From the NCBI GenBank assembly GCA_902363555.1, contig CABJAM010000001.1, positions 1,054,001 through 1,118,000 of the forward strand: DNA of 64,000 bases, given 5' to 3'. Source of the stretch: Lachnospiraceae bacterium (GTDB lineage: Bacteria; Bacillota; Clostridia; Lachnospirales; Lachnospiraceae). Numbering within the stretch: position 1 is the stretch's first letter; every line of letters starts with the position of its first letter. Positions 33,001 to 40,433 of the stretch are shown in pieces. Both the position numbers and the translations under genes were made by a program. The notes under the pieces were generated by a model. That model was not told where the DNA came from, did not search any database, and saw nothing but the letters and a program-made list of their open reading frames with translations.

Positions 33001-35030
33001 TTAACGGCCAGCGTGTGGAGCTGGCGGAAATCAGCCGGAAGATGATAAGCTCCGGACTGGTCGGCCAGGCGGCTGTTGTGGTCGTGCCTGACGGGGAATT
33101 TAAGGCCCTTCGGGGATTTGTGACGCCGGTGAGTTCCGGGGATTCGGAGACGAAAGAAGGCGCCGGAGATGCAGGCGTACCGATGCAGGCCGATAGCGTG
33201 AGTATGGAGGAGCGCGCTGGGGATGCAGGGGCACCGATGCAGGCCGACAGCGTGAGCGTGGAGGCGCGTGCCAGTGGTGCAGACGCATCGATATGCTCTG
33301 GTAGCGTGGATATGAAGGCGCTGCGCTGCTATCTGGAATCGGAGCTGCCGCCTTATATGGTGCCGCCGGAAATCATCGTGCTGGATGCCCTGCCGGTGAC
33401 AGCTTCCGGGAAAACGGATCTGAAGCGGCTGGAAGCGTGGAAAGCGCCGGAGATCGTGGCAGATTCCGGTACAAGCGCACTAGGCCTTTCAGATGGAAAT
33501 AGTAGTGGTTTTGTTGTGGAACCGGTGACGCCGATGGCGGTAGTACAGTCGGTGAGCACGATACAGCCGAAGGCTACGGCAATGTCGGCGGAACCGGCAC
33601 AGCCGACGGTAACTTTTGCAGATTTGGAAAAAATGTGGGATGAGGTTTTGCCCGGAAAAGCTATTGACATGGAAGCTTCCTTTTTTGAACAGGGCGGCAC
33701 CTCATTGACGGCTCTGAATTTATTAAGCCGTTATTATAATCGAGGGCTTTCTATGACATTGGCTCAATTTTACGGGAATCCGACGCTGAAGGGGCAGATT
33801 GAATTTTTCTGCGGCAGTTTGGAAAGCACTGAAAACCCGGCGGCACAGGCAGCTCAGCCAGAGGTGGTGCAAGCATCGCCCGTAGAAGTGACGCAAACAT
33901 CGCCCGCGGAGACGGCACAAACGGTTTCGCCTGTGGTGCCGCAGGCAACGCCGCAAAAGCGCGCCGTACTGCTCACCGGTGCGACGGGATTTTTGGGCGC
34001 GCATATTTTAAAGGAATTGATGGACCGGGGCTATGAGAAGGTCTATTGTATCGTTCGCGGGCAGGATGACGGGCGTCTGAGAGATACTCTGGGATGGTAT
34101 TTTGGCAGGGGCTTTGTGACCTCTGTAAAACGCCGTATCTGTGCTGTTTGCGGAGATATTCTTCAGGAGGACTTTGGAATAGAACCTTTGGTGAAGGAAA
34201 AGCTGAAAGGCGAGGTGGGGCTGGTCATCCACGCCGCGGCGGACGTCCGCCATTACGCGGCCGGCGATGGCGCATTTCGCACAAATCGCGATGGAACCTG
34301 GCATGCCGCGAATTTTGCTGTGGCGTCTGGGGCCCGGCTTGTATATATTTCAACGGTAAGCCTTGGCAGCGAATATATCCGTGCATATCCGGAAATGCCC
34401 CGCAGCTTTAATGAAGACGATTTTGATATTGGACAGAATTGGTCAGATAATGTATATTTAAAGGGAAAGTTTGAAGGCGAGCGCATCGTCCGCCAGATTG
34501 CCGGCAGCGGGCATCCGGTGATGATCCTGCGGGTGGGCCGTTTGGTGGGCCGCAGCAGCGACGGCGTTTTTCAGAAAAATCCCGCTTCCAATGCTTTTTG
34601 GGGGCTGGTGTCCGGTATTATTCAGCTTGGCTTTGTTTCCAGGGAGCTGGCCGATATGCCTATGGACACCACAGCGGTGGATGAGTGTGCATCGGCAGCG
34701 GTGTCATTGATTGAAAATGGCACACAGCTTGTTTATCATTTGTATAATCCTCAGATGCTCACGGTCCGGGAGATGATCGCAGGATTGGGGCTTGATGTGC
34801 GTGAGGTTTCTCAGGAAGAATTTGAGGCCAGTCTGCGCAGCCATACCCGGTTTGGCGGAAGCACGGAGTTGAATATGTTGCTGAATCAGTACCAGAGGTT
34901 TATGCAGGTGCCGGTGCGCATTGCGCCGGAATGTACGCAGACGGTAGACTGCCTTGCGCGTCTGGGATTTTCGTGGAAAGCCCCGAAGATTGACCGGCTG
35001 CTTATGGGCTTCATTCCCGAAGAAAAGTGA
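27024..35030 (+). CDS. Nonribosomal peptide synthetase, C-A-T-C-A-T-R, aldehyde-releasing
   Basis: A 2668-residue dimodular NRPS. Domains by motif: C1 (about 10-450, HHLISDG at 140); A1 (about 465-985, core TSGSTGKPKG near 647, NQYGPSE near 782, A10 Lys in TANGKVD at 974); T1 (GGDSL, Ser 1025); C2 (about 1095-1530, HHIVGDG at 1230); A2 (about 1545-2145, TSGSTGEPKG near 1745, A10 Lys 2130); T2 (GGTSL, Ser 2227); R (about 2312-2668, TGATGFLGAH near 2317, YLKGK with Tyr 2478 and Lys 2482). C1 before the first A domain suggests N-acylation of the first amino acid; R uses NADPH to release an aldehyde. The start is GTG with AAGGAAGGA upstream. Four repeat-expanded linkers are unusual. Confidence 0.95.
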   Translation: MRENIYKNNWYPLSSSQMNIWNLEQAFKGTPMNNICETIRIRGTFDAETAARCLNLVLESDSSLRTRIFLDADKTPVQYETAYAPEQFPVLDFSLTNQEGMRRWEKSITREVMPVLDAPLYQFIIIRIGEHEGEILVKTHHLISDGWSQVALINKIAVTYLDLLEGKEVHLESAPSYRLHVEAEQKYLTSKLYEKDMAYWRELLKNVPQPVSLKDYHSADISPVGHRKTFYLSEVLNHAMTAFCTGHRVAPFAVFYMAVAIYLKRTKGVERFCMGAPVHNRSTQSDRKTTGMFVSTLPFFSELDESWSFEEFNGYLTDQWLDLLRHQKISYAKIAAISREENPDVNQLYHLVLSFHNSQAYKNHNTQVTFLGQWQYSGYQAEHICIHLNNIEDEKRYSVNYDYLTQLFSEEEIENFHNYIVNILNQALTWPERPIRELSFLGPAEEEKVLYGFNRTERFVRPASIGQKLREICRKYPTRAAVIEDHQRYTYDMLWENAQAVAQVILANKNAAAAPASDAQGVSAAAPAADFSAALANAGTAGDGIVALMLPRSFWLLAAMAGTALAGKAWVLLPEGLPSVRISEIVEDCHPELFVGTGSALADIASAYPKMPVLDIDTFIKRTDLPIADSGEICLGGPDSLAYMIYTSGSTGKPKGVEIEQRSLLNFAESMSAYYGTGAVLSLCNIGFDAFLIESIVPLLCGQTIVLAGASDVEDPAALGRLIRSFAVGFLTTTPSRLSAYMKNRSFLDAASRLEVILCGGENFPGSLLTLLNRHTGAKIYNQYGPSETTVGVTIGLLNKTACISAGRPMPNCRCYVLDKYGNPLPVGVYGELYIAGICVGRGYHGNAALTAQSFLSNPFEPGERMYRSGDIAAWTNTGELLIKGRADGQVKVRGQRLELGEVSVKLMRHPMIGEAVVRLLDLQGSQVLAAYYTADAKLPSSKLYEFASSILPDYMVPAVYMHVASIPLTANGKVDIAKLPLPELTQASGSGGPMAAGILEVFRKVLKAPEMPLDGDYFLYGGDSLNALETLTDLEELFGIRLKVADLYAFRTAARMEQRLGGGEMEQCCGGGETEWCYGDGVTELCVDRSGFTKAPDLKYYPLTAPQMGIYFETMLHPEEHSYNMPCAFRLGGPLDFERMEAAYRRLVEIEPALRLGFEQTGEGIRQKLWAFAEILDGFTGEFVERFNEVSFEDAREAFVRPFDLSRPPLMRIGLWEDTAGCIVMMDMHHIVGDGETAAMLLERLNKLYIGQEPEGCELSFVDYAYWQSGREAQAVEAERPYWEEQLASMPELPQIPTDFERSHQTDMTGAVVEFSLTEGESGICDSFCEAHGYTPYMLFTAAFGLLVSRISGSSGFFTGVPVSGRRSRSLETMAGLFVNTLPLRLQLDTADLAGTYMERVKSAVIGLIDHAAMPLERLVEMSGVRTPGGENTFYNTLVSMRPMLLDGAEFAGYRVLSETMPGIRAKVDLNLEIYRMDHRWHFRLEYPAGLFRTMTAQFYGRSLCTAAVSLAKNMDRPLDDIVTVSAQDWFYLAGQTENAVAAFADVPIDRLVDMAAVIAPDRPALIFRGETMTMGALKSASDALALRLRGAGVKQRDHVGILSLRGPQLMIAMMAVLKLGCAYVPMLPSFPAKRLQSMMEIGGVALTLCDSRTMQALPEGLSCWFMDIGGEDGSAAEPTACGFAGGTSAGAATGATPCGAAGGTFAGAATGPDVCGSSATARAAEFVPVEGRSGDDVCFILFTSGSTGEPKGVMIRHRSISNLYSVMYPILSPAQGGCLCLANSIFDIFITETLLSAAMGNYTVMADEDEMVLPWRCAALIRKHNVRILEFTPSRAALFVENEDFYQCLDKMPVMLMCGEVFPPPLLEKIRKGGCQRIFNLYGPTEVTVYCTMDDVTCADKITVGRIFPNCRAYVLDERRKRVMPTARGELYFGGECVSAGYVGREDLTKELFVPDPFLPGQTLYRSGDIVRLLPDGRLDFVGRADHQVKLNGQRVELAEISRKMISSGLVGQAAVVVVPDGEFKALRGFVTPVSSGDSETKEGAGDAGVPMQADSVSMEERAGDAGAPMQADSVSVEARASGADASICSGSVDMKALRCYLESELPPYMVPPEIIVLDALPVTASGKTDLKRLEAWKAPEIVADSGTSALGLSDGNSSGFVVEPVTPMAVVQSVSTIQPKATAMSAEPAQPTVTFADLEKMWDEVLPGKAIDMEASFFEQGGTSLTALNLLSRYYNRGLSMTLAQFYGNPTLKGQIEFFCGSLESTENPAAQAAQPEVVQASPVEVTQTSPAETAQTVSPVVPQATPQKRAVLLTGATGFLGAHILKELMDRGYEKVYCIVRGQDDGRLRDTLGWYFGRGFVTSVKRRICAVCGDILQEDFGIEPLVKEKLKGEVGLVIHAAADVRHYAAGDGAFRTNRDGTWHAANFAVASGARLVYISTVSLGSEYIRAYPEMPRSFNEDDFDIGQNWSDNVYLKGKFEGERIVRQIAGSGHPVMILRVGRLVGRSSDGVFQKNPASNAFWGLVSGIIQLGFVSRELADMPMDTTAVDECASAAVSLIENGTQLVYHLYNPQMLTVREMIAGLGLDVREVSQEEFEASLRSHTRFGGSTELNMLLNQYQRFMQVPVRIAPECTQTVDCLARLGFSWKAPKIDRLLMGFIPEEK
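30207..30287 (+). repeat. 27-bp in-frame repeat in the T1-C2 linker of the NRPS
   Basis: Three 27-bp units starting at 30207, 30234 and 30261 encode GGGEMEQCC, GGGETEWCY and GDGVTELCV. It is Cys-rich and lies between the T1 and C2 domains. Confidence 0.7.
32069..32176 (+). repeat. 51-bp in-frame repeat inside the second A domain
   Basis: Units start at 32069 and 32120, with a partial third at 32171. They encode a Gly/Ala/Thr-rich 17-residue stretch (GGTSAGAATG-like) inserted between the N-terminal part of A2 and its TSGSTGEPKG loop. Confidence 0.8.
33165..33326 (+). repeat. 54-bp in-frame repeat in the A2 C-terminal subdomain
   Basis: Units at 33165 and 33219 and a diverged one at 33273 encode the 18-residue motif GDAGxPMQADSVSxExRA. 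It lies between the A8 region and the A10 lysine of A2, in what should be a surface loop. Confidence 0.8.
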
Positions 35031-35090
35031 CGGATCTATGAAACCGGCCGCAAAGCGTATGCAAATTATTTTGGCCAGGAGGGAGCCATT

Positions 35091-36983
35091 ATGCAGCTAT
35101 CTAAAATACAGATTTTGATTATGGTCCTGGCCATAGCCGTCATGGTGATTTTTCTTATTCGTCTGCGGCACGGCCAGAGGATCATGCTGGTCCACAAATG
35201 CTATTATGCCACGGCCATATTACTCATTACATGGCTGCTTGAGATTATGGCCATGACCGCCGTGCCGCCGGATAATACGTGGCTGCTGGCGGTGCTGGAC
35301 GGGCTGACGACGGTCAGCGGTGCATTTATACCGGCCTGCTCCCTCATGTTTTCTTTGTGCTATACGAGGGAGTATAATGACCGGATGCCGAAATGGCTCT
35401 GGCTGATCTTTATCGTGCCACTGATCACATCGGTGATGGTGCTCACTAATCCGCTGCACCATCTGTATTACCGCACGTTTGCCCTGGATATTACCCAGGT
35501 GGAATTCGGACCGTATTTTCCAATCCACAGCATGTATACTTATGCATGTGTGGCGGTATCCGTATTTATCATCATAAGATTTGCCATAAAAACAAAATCC
35601 CGACTTCATATATGGCAGGCTGTTTTGTTCACTGTGGGGAGTCTGGCGCCGTCGCTGGTGAACCTTCTTGTGACGCTGAGGTTTATTGGCGCCAGCATTG
35701 TCACCACGCCCATCAGCTTTACCGTGACCATGATCTTCCATGGCATTGTTATTTACCGGCTGCACTTTTTTGATATCCGTCCGGTGGCCATGCAGCAGCT
35801 GCTTAACTGGATCAGCGACTGCTATCTCGTGACCGCTTCTGACGGGCGGGTGGTGAATTATAACCAGCCGTTTCTGGAGCTTTTTGGAAGGTCCTATAAG
35901 ATTCGGGAAAATATATGCCTGGGCGATTGTGTCAGTGATGAGGATGTGGAAAATAAAACACCGGTATACAATCTGCTCACGGCGCTGCGTTCCTGCGAGC
36001 GGATGGCATCCAAGGTCACCTATGAGCAGGCTGTGGATACGATGGAGGATGGGGAATCCCGGCGCTTCTGGTATTTGGTGGAGGTGTCGCCGGTGGCCAT
36101 CAAGGGTACGGTGGGCGGTTATGTGTCCATATTCAAGGACATGACGCAGATTAAGCAGAGCATGCAGAAGATGCAGGATAACCAACTGAAAATGATGGAA
36201 AATGAACGTCTGGCATTTTTAGGACAGATGGTCGGCGGGCTGGCTCATAACCTGAAAACGCCGATTATGAGCATTTCCGGAGGCATCCTTTCGATTGAAA
36301 AGCTGATCACAGAGTGCCGGGAGAGTCTGGGCGATCCGGATGTGACCGTGGAGGATTACGGGGAAATTTATGATGAGATGGGCCAGTGGTTATCCCGGAT
36401 GCAGGAGGCCGGCTCCTACATGTCGGATATTATCACGGCGGTCAAGGGGCAGGCGAGAAATATCAGTACGTCCGAGGATCTGGATTTTTCTCTGGATGAT
36501 GCGGTGAAGCGGGTCATGCTCCTGCTGCGCCATGAGCTGCTGGACAGCCAGTGCACATTGAAGGTGGACCCGAAAATACAGGAACATGGAATTATGATCC
36601 ATGGGGATATCAACAGTCTTGTCCAGGTGATCAACAATCTGGTCAGCAATGCCATCGATGCTCAAAAGCCCGATGGAAATCGTGACATAGTAATTGATAC
36701 ACGGTGGGATGAAAAGGAATTTTGTCTCACTGTCACGGACTTTGGCACAGGGATTCCCGAACAATCCAAACGGAACCTGTTCCACCAGATGGTGACCAGC
36801 AAGGGAACCCGGGGAACAGGACTTGGGGTATACATATCAAACTCGGTGATTCATGCAAAATTTGGGGGCAGCATGTGGTACGAGGATAATCCTTTGGGGG
36901 GAACAATCATGGGGGTTTGTTTACCGCCGGAATGTGTATCATTTACGCCAAAGAGCGAGGTAGGAGAAATTGAGAAAGAATAG
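35091..36983 (+). CDS. 7TM-type sensor histidine kinase with PAS domain
   Basis: A 630-residue kinase. Seven to eight hydrophobic segments fill residues 1-230, the N-terminal 7TM histidine-kinase module seen in Firmicutes. A PAS domain follows (about 240-370, LVTASDGRVVNYNQPFLELFG). The HisKA segment has GGLAHNLKTPIMSISGG, phosphoacceptor His at about 386. The ATPase has NNLVSNAIDAQK (N-box), VTDFGTGIPE (G1) and GTRGTGLGVYIS (G2). It sits between the NRPS (60 nt gap) and its response regulator (14-nt overlap), so it is made with the pathway enzymes. A membrane-embedded sensor in this position could detect a hydrophobic product or host molecule, which is inference. Confidence 0.92.
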   Translation: MQLSKIQILIMVLAIAVMVIFLIRLRHGQRIMLVHKCYYATAILLITWLLEIMAMTAVPPDNTWLLAVLDGLTTVSGAFIPACSLMFSLCYTREYNDRMPKWLWLIFIVPLITSVMVLTNPLHHLYYRTFALDITQVEFGPYFPIHSMYTYACVAVSVFIIIRFAIKTKSRLHIWQAVLFTVGSLAPSLVNLLVTLRFIGASIVTTPISFTVTMIFHGIVIYRLHFFDIRPVAMQQLLNWISDCYLVTASDGRVVNYNQPFLELFGRSYKIRENICLGDCVSDEDVENKTPVYNLLTALRSCERMASKVTYEQAVDTMEDGESRRFWYLVEVSPVAIKGTVGGYVSIFKDMTQIKQSMQKMQDNQLKMMENERLAFLGQMVGGLAHNLKTPIMSISGGILSIEKLITECRESLGDPDVTVEDYGEIYDEMGQWLSRMQEAGSYMSDIITAVKGQARNISTSEDLDFSLDDAVKRVMLLLRHELLDSQCTLKVDPKIQEHGIMIHGDINSLVQVINNLVSNAIDAQKPDGNRDIVIDTRWDEKEFCLTVTDFGTGIPEQSKRNLFHQMVTSKGTRGTGLGVYISNSVIHAKFGGSMWYEDNPLGGTIMGVCLPPECVSFTPKSEVGEIEKE

Positions 36984-38493
36984 AGCTGTGAGTCAGGAAA
37001 AGGAATTTTCCATACTGACATTAGATGACGACAAAATTATGACACTGACACTGCAGTCTTATTTCCAGGCGCTGGGGTTTCATGTGGATGCGGAAAATGA
37101 CCCGTTTACGGCCATTGAGCGCATACGCACGAATCATTATGACATATTACTGCTGGATTTTCTCATGCGACCGGTCAATGGCGATGAAGTCGTGCGCAGA
37201 GTCCGGGAATTTAACAAGGATATTTTTATAATTCTGCTCACCGGGCATAAGAGCATGGCTCCGCCGCTGAAAACCATACGGGATCTGGATATCCAGGGCT
37301 ATTATGAAAAAAGCGACCGGTTTGATCAATTGGAGCTTTTGGTGGAATCCTGTTCAAAATCCATCAAACAAATGCGCACGATCCGGGGGTACCGGGATGG
37401 GCTTCGGACCGTTCTGGAAAAAATACCGCTGCTGAGCCAAATTAGAAATATGCAAGCGCTGATGTCCGGTGTTTTAGAACAGCTCCGGGAGCTTTTGGAC
37501 TGTGAGGACGGGCTTATTTATCTGGATGCGTCGGCAATTGATCTGGAAAATGCGGGAGAGAAGAAATCCGACAGCTATTTTAGCGGCATGGGGATTTATG
37601 AAGGCTGCACGGAGCTTGGCAGGACCAGCTTTGATAAAATCAGCCAAAGCGACAGCCTGTTCACTGATAAAGAGGAGCATGTCCATATGGCGGCATTGTG
37701 CGCCGAGGGCGGCAGGCCCTTCGGGGTCGTTATGGTGCACCGCAGGACCAAAGTGCCGGAGGAAAAGGCACAGTTGTTTGCAGTTTATGTAAAGCAGGTC
37801 GGAGGGGTTATGGGCAATCTGATCTATCAATCATTGCTCCAGCGGCAGAATGAGGAGCTGAACAAAGCCTATATTGAAACTGTGGATGTCCTGCGCAAAA
37901 TGGTTGACGCCAAGGATTTTTATACCCGCGGTCATTCGGACCGTGTGTCCTACTATGCGGTGCTCATTGGCCAGGCCATGGGTAAGGAAGCGGCCTGTGT
38001 GGAGCGGCTGCGGGTCGGCGGTTTGTTTCACGATATCGGGAAGATCGGTGTGCCGGATGCAATCCTGCAAAAGCCTTCACGCCTTACAGAGGAGGAGTAT
38101 GACCGTATCCGGCGCCACACGACGCTTGGGAAGCAAATGCTCTTATCCGTATCGTCCATGCACGATATTCTTCCAATGGTGGAGAGCCACCATGAGTGGT
38201 ATAATGGTTCAGGTTATCCGGCCGGTCTGGCTGGTGAAGCCATTGCACAGGAAGCGAGGATCGTCAGTGTGGCCGATGCCTTTGACGCCATGACCTCGAA
38301 AAGGACATATCGGACGAACCTGACACTGGAGGAGGCTGTCGCACAGCTTCGGGATGGAAAGGGAACACAGTTCGACCCGGAAATCGTTGATGCTTTTATT
38401 GGCGTTATTGACCGCACAGAGGATATTCTCGGCCGTTTAAAAGACACATTTTCGGATTTAAATATACAGGGGAATCAGGAGGTTGGTGTATGA
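36970..38493 (+). CDS. Response regulator with HD-GYP phosphodiesterase domain
   Basis: A 507-residue protein. The receiver (about 14-135) has LDDDKIM for the acidic pair, Asp 63 in LLLDFLMRP and the Thr/Lys positions in LLTGHKS and YYEKSD. The middle region (about 150-290) looks GAF-like. The HD-GYP domain (about 305-500) has HSDRVSYYA, FHDIGKIGVPD, HHEWYNGSGYP and VADAFDAM, with all metal ligands and the GYP motif present, so it should hydrolyse c-di-GMP to GMP. The TTG at 36970 follows TAGGAG closely; GTG at 36988 is an alternative start. There is no DNA-binding domain, so output goes through c-di-GMP. Cognate kinase is directly upstream. Confidence 0.92.
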   Translation: MRKNRAVSQEKEFSILTLDDDKIMTLTLQSYFQALGFHVDAENDPFTAIERIRTNHYDILLLDFLMRPVNGDEVVRRVREFNKDIFIILLTGHKSMAPPLKTIRDLDIQGYYEKSDRFDQLELLVESCSKSIKQMRTIRGYRDGLRTVLEKIPLLSQIRNMQALMSGVLEQLRELLDCEDGLIYLDASAIDLENAGEKKSDSYFSGMGIYEGCTELGRTSFDKISQSDSLFTDKEEHVHMAALCAEGGRPFGVVMVHRRTKVPEEKAQLFAVYVKQVGGVMGNLIYQSLLQRQNEELNKAYIETVDVLRKMVDAKDFYTRGHSDRVSYYAVLIGQAMGKEAACVERLRVGGLFHDIGKIGVPDAILQKPSRLTEEEYDRIRRHTTLGKQMLLSVSSMHDILPMVESHHEWYNGSGYPAGLAGEAIAQEARIVSVADAFDAMTSKRTYRTNLTLEEAVAQLRDGKGTQFDPEIVDAFIGVIDRTEDILGRLKDTFSDLNIQGNQEVGV

Positions 38494-40142
38494 GACAATA
38501 CGTTTCCAAGAATACAACGTATTACAAAAATTTTAAAAGCCTGCTGGAGGATGCCGCAGCGCGGTATGGCTCCAAAATAGCTGTGACTACCTATGACCGC
38601 AAAGGTCATGCAAAGGAAAAAAGCTATGCGGATATCCAAAGAGATGCCCTTGACTTTGCCAGAGCGCTGTATGTCCATGAGCTGGCGGGCCGGCATGTGG
38701 CCATCGTGGGAGAAAATTCCTACGAATGGCTGGTGGCTTATCTGGGAATCACAGCGGCCGGGAGCACGGCGGTCTGCATAGACATCGAGCATACGGATGC
38801 CATTGTGCTGGAAATGATACGGCAGGCCGGCGCATCCGCTGTGGTCGTTTCGGAGGTTATGGCCGATCTGTGTGCGGGGCTGATCGATGAAGATGGCGAT
38901 GTGCGCCAACTGATCGTTATAGGTCAGGCCGGAGCCGGCGGCACTTCTATGGAAGAATTTATGGAAAGCGACAATGACAGCGCCCGGCAGTGGCAGGCGG
39001 GCTACACGCCGGACAGCTCGGATATCGCATCTATTGTCTATACCTCAGGCACAACCAGCACTGCAAAGCCGGTGATGCTGTCGCATCAGGCGATTTTGTA
39101 CAATGCCGCTGATTCCCTGACGCTGCTGGATTCCAGGGATCGGGTGTTTAATTCACTGCCGCTGTTCCATACCTATGGGTTGACCTGCGGTGTGCTCTGC
39201 GCCTTCATCCGCGGCTTAAATATATGTATTAGCTGCGATATGAAACGGATGCTCCAGGAAATGACCCTGTTCCGCCCCGGAATGCTGGTGGCCGTACCTT
39301 TGATCGTTGAGATTATCGATAAGCTTTATTGGAGCCTGTTTGATAAGCTGGATAAGAAAGGGAAGATCCAGAAAATAATAAAGCTGGAGGGCGCTGTGCG
39401 TAAGCCGGGTTCTCTCATCGGCGCTGATGTGAGTGAGGCTGTGCGGGGAACGGCTCTGGAAAATCTGGATATTATTTTGTCGGGCGGCGCATATCTTTCC
39501 GCTGCTGTGGCGACGGAGCTGTATCATTTCGGGGTGACCGTGCTTCAGGGCTATGGCATTACCGAGTGCTCACCAAGTATTTCCTGCAACCGGAACGAGG
39601 ATTTTTCTGCGGATTCCGTGGGAGTGATCCTGCCTGGTTATGAAGTGAAATTTGAGGATGATGAAATACTTGTGCGGGGCTATTCGCTTATGAGCGGATA
39701 TTTTGGCGCGCCGGAGCTGACCCGGGAATCCTTTACGCCAGATGGCTGGTTTTGCACCGGAGATCTGGGCTATCTGGATAAAAAGGGCCATCTTCACATT
39801 ACAGGCCGCAAGAAAAACCTGATCGTTATGAAAAACGGCAAAAAGGTGGCGGCTGAGGAAATGGAAAATGAGCTGTCAAAAATGCCTCTGGTGAAGGAGG
39901 TGCTTGTTTACGGCGCTCTTTCGGGCAATTCGGCCGACGACGTGAAGATTGCCGCCGCCGTCTATCCGGACCCAGTAAAAACGGAAAAGATGAGCAGCTA
40001 TGAGATTTTGGAAAAGCTCCAGGATTATGTGGATGAGATGAATAAAAAGCTGCCCCTGTATAAGCAGGTGCAGATGGTCAATCTCCAGGAAAAGGGTTTT
40101 GAACATACTTCCGCGCATAAGATTAAGCGGAATTTAATATAA
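38490..40142 (+). CDS. Acyl-AMP ligase (fatty-acyl-ligase type, ANL superfamily)
   Basis: A 550-residue stand-alone adenylating enzyme. P-loop SIVYTSGTTSTAKPVMLS (with STAK instead of the usual GxPK), VLQGYGITECSPS (A5-like), GWFCTGDLGYLDKKG (A7-like), GRKKNLIVMKNGKKV, and the C-terminal catalytic Lys in SAHKIKRN. It resembles long-chain acyl-CoA/acyl-ACP ligases. Its gene overlaps the preceding regulator by 4 nt and is followed by a carrier protein and a PPTase. The likely job is activation of a fatty or other carboxylic acid and loading onto that carrier for transfer to the NRPS starter C domain. CoA as acceptor is an alternative. Confidence 0.88.
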   Translation: MRQYVSKNTTYYKNFKSLLEDAAARYGSKIAVTTYDRKGHAKEKSYADIQRDALDFARALYVHELAGRHVAIVGENSYEWLVAYLGITAAGSTAVCIDIEHTDAIVLEMIRQAGASAVVVSEVMADLCAGLIDEDGDVRQLIVIGQAGAGGTSMEEFMESDNDSARQWQAGYTPDSSDIASIVYTSGTTSTAKPVMLSHQAILYNAADSLTLLDSRDRVFNSLPLFHTYGLTCGVLCAFIRGLNICISCDMKRMLQEMTLFRPGMLVAVPLIVEIIDKLYWSLFDKLDKKGKIQKIIKLEGAVRKPGSLIGADVSEAVRGTALENLDIILSGGAYLSAAVATELYHFGVTVLQGYGITECSPSISCNRNEDFSADSVGVILPGYEVKFEDDEILVRGYSLMSGYFGAPELTRESFTPDGWFCTGDLGYLDKKGHLHITGRKKNLIVMKNGKKVAAEEMENELSKMPLVKEVLVYGALSGNSADDVKIAAAVYPDPVKTEKMSSYEILEKLQDYVDEMNKKLPLYKQVQMVNLQEKGFEHTSAHKIKRNLI

Positions 40143-40205
40143 AAGAAATTGTGGGCAGGCCGGCCAATTTTACGGCGCCTGTCAGGCATTTGGGAGGTCG
40201 CAGCG

Positions 40206-40433
40206 ATGCTGGATATAATCAGAGAAATCGTTTTTGAGGTTACAGGTAAGACGAATGTGAACATGGACACGGATTTCCTCGGAGATCTGGCGTTAAATTC
40301 ATTTGATATTATGAGTATTGTAGGAATATTTGAGGAGCGCTATGATATCACCATCCCCAACCGGGATATCCGCCAGCTCAATAAGGTGCGGGATGTGGTC
40401 GCTTATATGGAACGCCGGGGGATCACTCAATGA
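40206..40433 (+). CDS. Stand-alone acyl carrier protein
   Basis: A 75-residue carrier protein: LDIIREIVFEVTGKTNVNMD, then the attachment motif LGDLALNSFDIMSIV, where the Ser in LNSFD takes the phosphopantetheine arm, and the helix-3 region IPNRDIRQLNKVRDVVAYM. The start at 40206 has GGAGGTCG upstream; the longer frame from 40149 lacks one. It is placed between the acyl ligase and the PPTase, so it most likely receives the acyl chain and donates it to C1 of the NRPS. It overlaps the PPTase start by 4 nt. Confidence 0.9.
   Translation: MLDIIREIVFEVTGKTNVNMDTDFLGDLALNSFDIMSIVGIFEERYDITIPNRDIRQLNKVRDVVAYMERRGITQ

Noticed and set aside
35220..36185. 321-codon antisense frame opposite the histidine kinase gene
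   Set aside because: His/Arg/Gln-rich text typical of a shadow frame; the plus-strand gene is unambiguous.
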